Of a stretch of 5,972 bases of DNA, positions 5,709 to 5,972 are shown piece by piece. The stretch covers positions 1 through 5,972 of the forward strand of contig JACMKG010000477.1 of NCBI GenBank assembly GCA_014380255.1, given 5' to 3'. The DNA comes from Prolixibacteraceae bacterium (GTDB taxonomy: Bacteria; Bacteroidota; Bacteroidia; Bacteroidales; Prolixibacteraceae). Positions within the stretch are counted from its first letter, which is position 1, and each line of letters begins with the position of its first letter. The translations under genes were made by a program, and so were the position numbers. The notes beneath the pieces are model-generated. The model was not told the DNA's origin. It did not search any database and was given only the letters and a program-made list of their open reading frames with translations.

Positions 5709-5972
5709 CTACCAGAAATAGATGTAGAACAATGCGCAAGCTAAAACTACACCTAACGAGGCAATTACATCCCACATGTTCCAACTTTTCCGGATTAGCG
5801 CCTTGTAGTCGCCTGTAAAAGTGATAAATTCTATTTGTTGAGCTGTTGGTTTTGGAGTGAAAAACGATACTACCACCATCATCACCATGATGAAGGCAAG
5901 CAACCATATTTCAAAGATAAGCCAGTTGGTCTGCCAGAACCAGGTGGTCGATTCCCAGAGCCAGCCTGTCAT
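5709..5972 (-). CDS. Probable sodium:solute symporter (SSS family), C-terminal part
   Basis: Only the last 87 codons and the stop are inside the window; the gene continues beyond base 5972, and the methionine codon at 5972-5970 is most likely internal. Two membrane segments are visible (about residues 18-38 and 66-86 of the visible part). They are joined by a loop with FFTPKPTAQQIEFITF, a pattern found near the end of SSS-family (SLC5-like) transporters of Bacteroidota. Such proteins bring in sugars, amino acids or other small solutes with sodium at the inner membrane. The substrate cannot be told from this end. The phosphatase gene follows in the same direction after 89 bases with a hairpin between. 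The family call rests on the C-terminus only. Confidence 0.7.
   Translation of the reverse strand: MTGWLWESTTWFWQTNWLIFEIWLLAFIMVMMVVVSFFTPKPTAQQIEFITFTGDYKALIRKSWNMWDVIASLGVVLACALFYIYFW

Overview
The window looks like chromosomal DNA from a member of the Bacteroidota, probably an environmental Bacteroidales or Marinilabiliales-type bacterium. The evidence is AT-rich intergenic DNA, start codons without clear Shine-Dalgarno sequences, two promoters matching the Bacteroidota consensus (TTTG / TAnnTTTG), a tRNA without an encoded CCA, and protein sequences typical of that phylum. The assignment rests on motif recognition only; no search was run.

Layout: (1) 43-864, plus strand, complete murQ (N-acetylmuramic acid 6-phosphate etherase, peptidoglycan recycling). 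(2) 865-1091, a gap with a good promoter and two palindromes. (3) 1092-2714, plus strand, a 540-residue TPR-like/DUF1186/SEC-C protein of unknown function. (4) 2745-2785, a perfect 16-bp inverted repeat. (5) 2781-2981, plus strand, a second diverged copy of the last quarter of murQ, not a whole gene. (6) 3154-3185, a terminator between converging units. (7) 3213-4013, minus strand, an M48 metallopeptidase lipoprotein. (8) 4014-4305, no gene. (9) 4306-4363, a decayed 3' part of tRNA-Asp. (10) 4406-4479, minus strand, intact tRNA-Asp(GTC) with terminator and promoter. (11) 4681-5619, minus strand, a PPP-type metallophosphoesterase. (12) 5709-5972, minus strand, the C-terminal end of a probable sodium:solute symporter that runs out of the window.

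The genes do not form one pathway. The most informative feature is the architecture around murQ. The SEC-C gene and its promoter lie between two copies of the murQ 3' end (658-864 and 2781-2981), about 87% identical in DNA and in protein. Silent differences outnumber amino-acid-changing codons (13 to 8), so the two tails diverged mostly while both were under selection. That fits a foreign or strain-specific segment recombining into the 3' end of murQ, supplying a new tail and leaving the old one stranded. A second possible scar is the tRNA-Asp 3' fragment beside the intact tRNA-Asp gene, the part usually retained at tRNA attachment sites. No integrase, transposase, CRISPR array or recognised defence gene is present.
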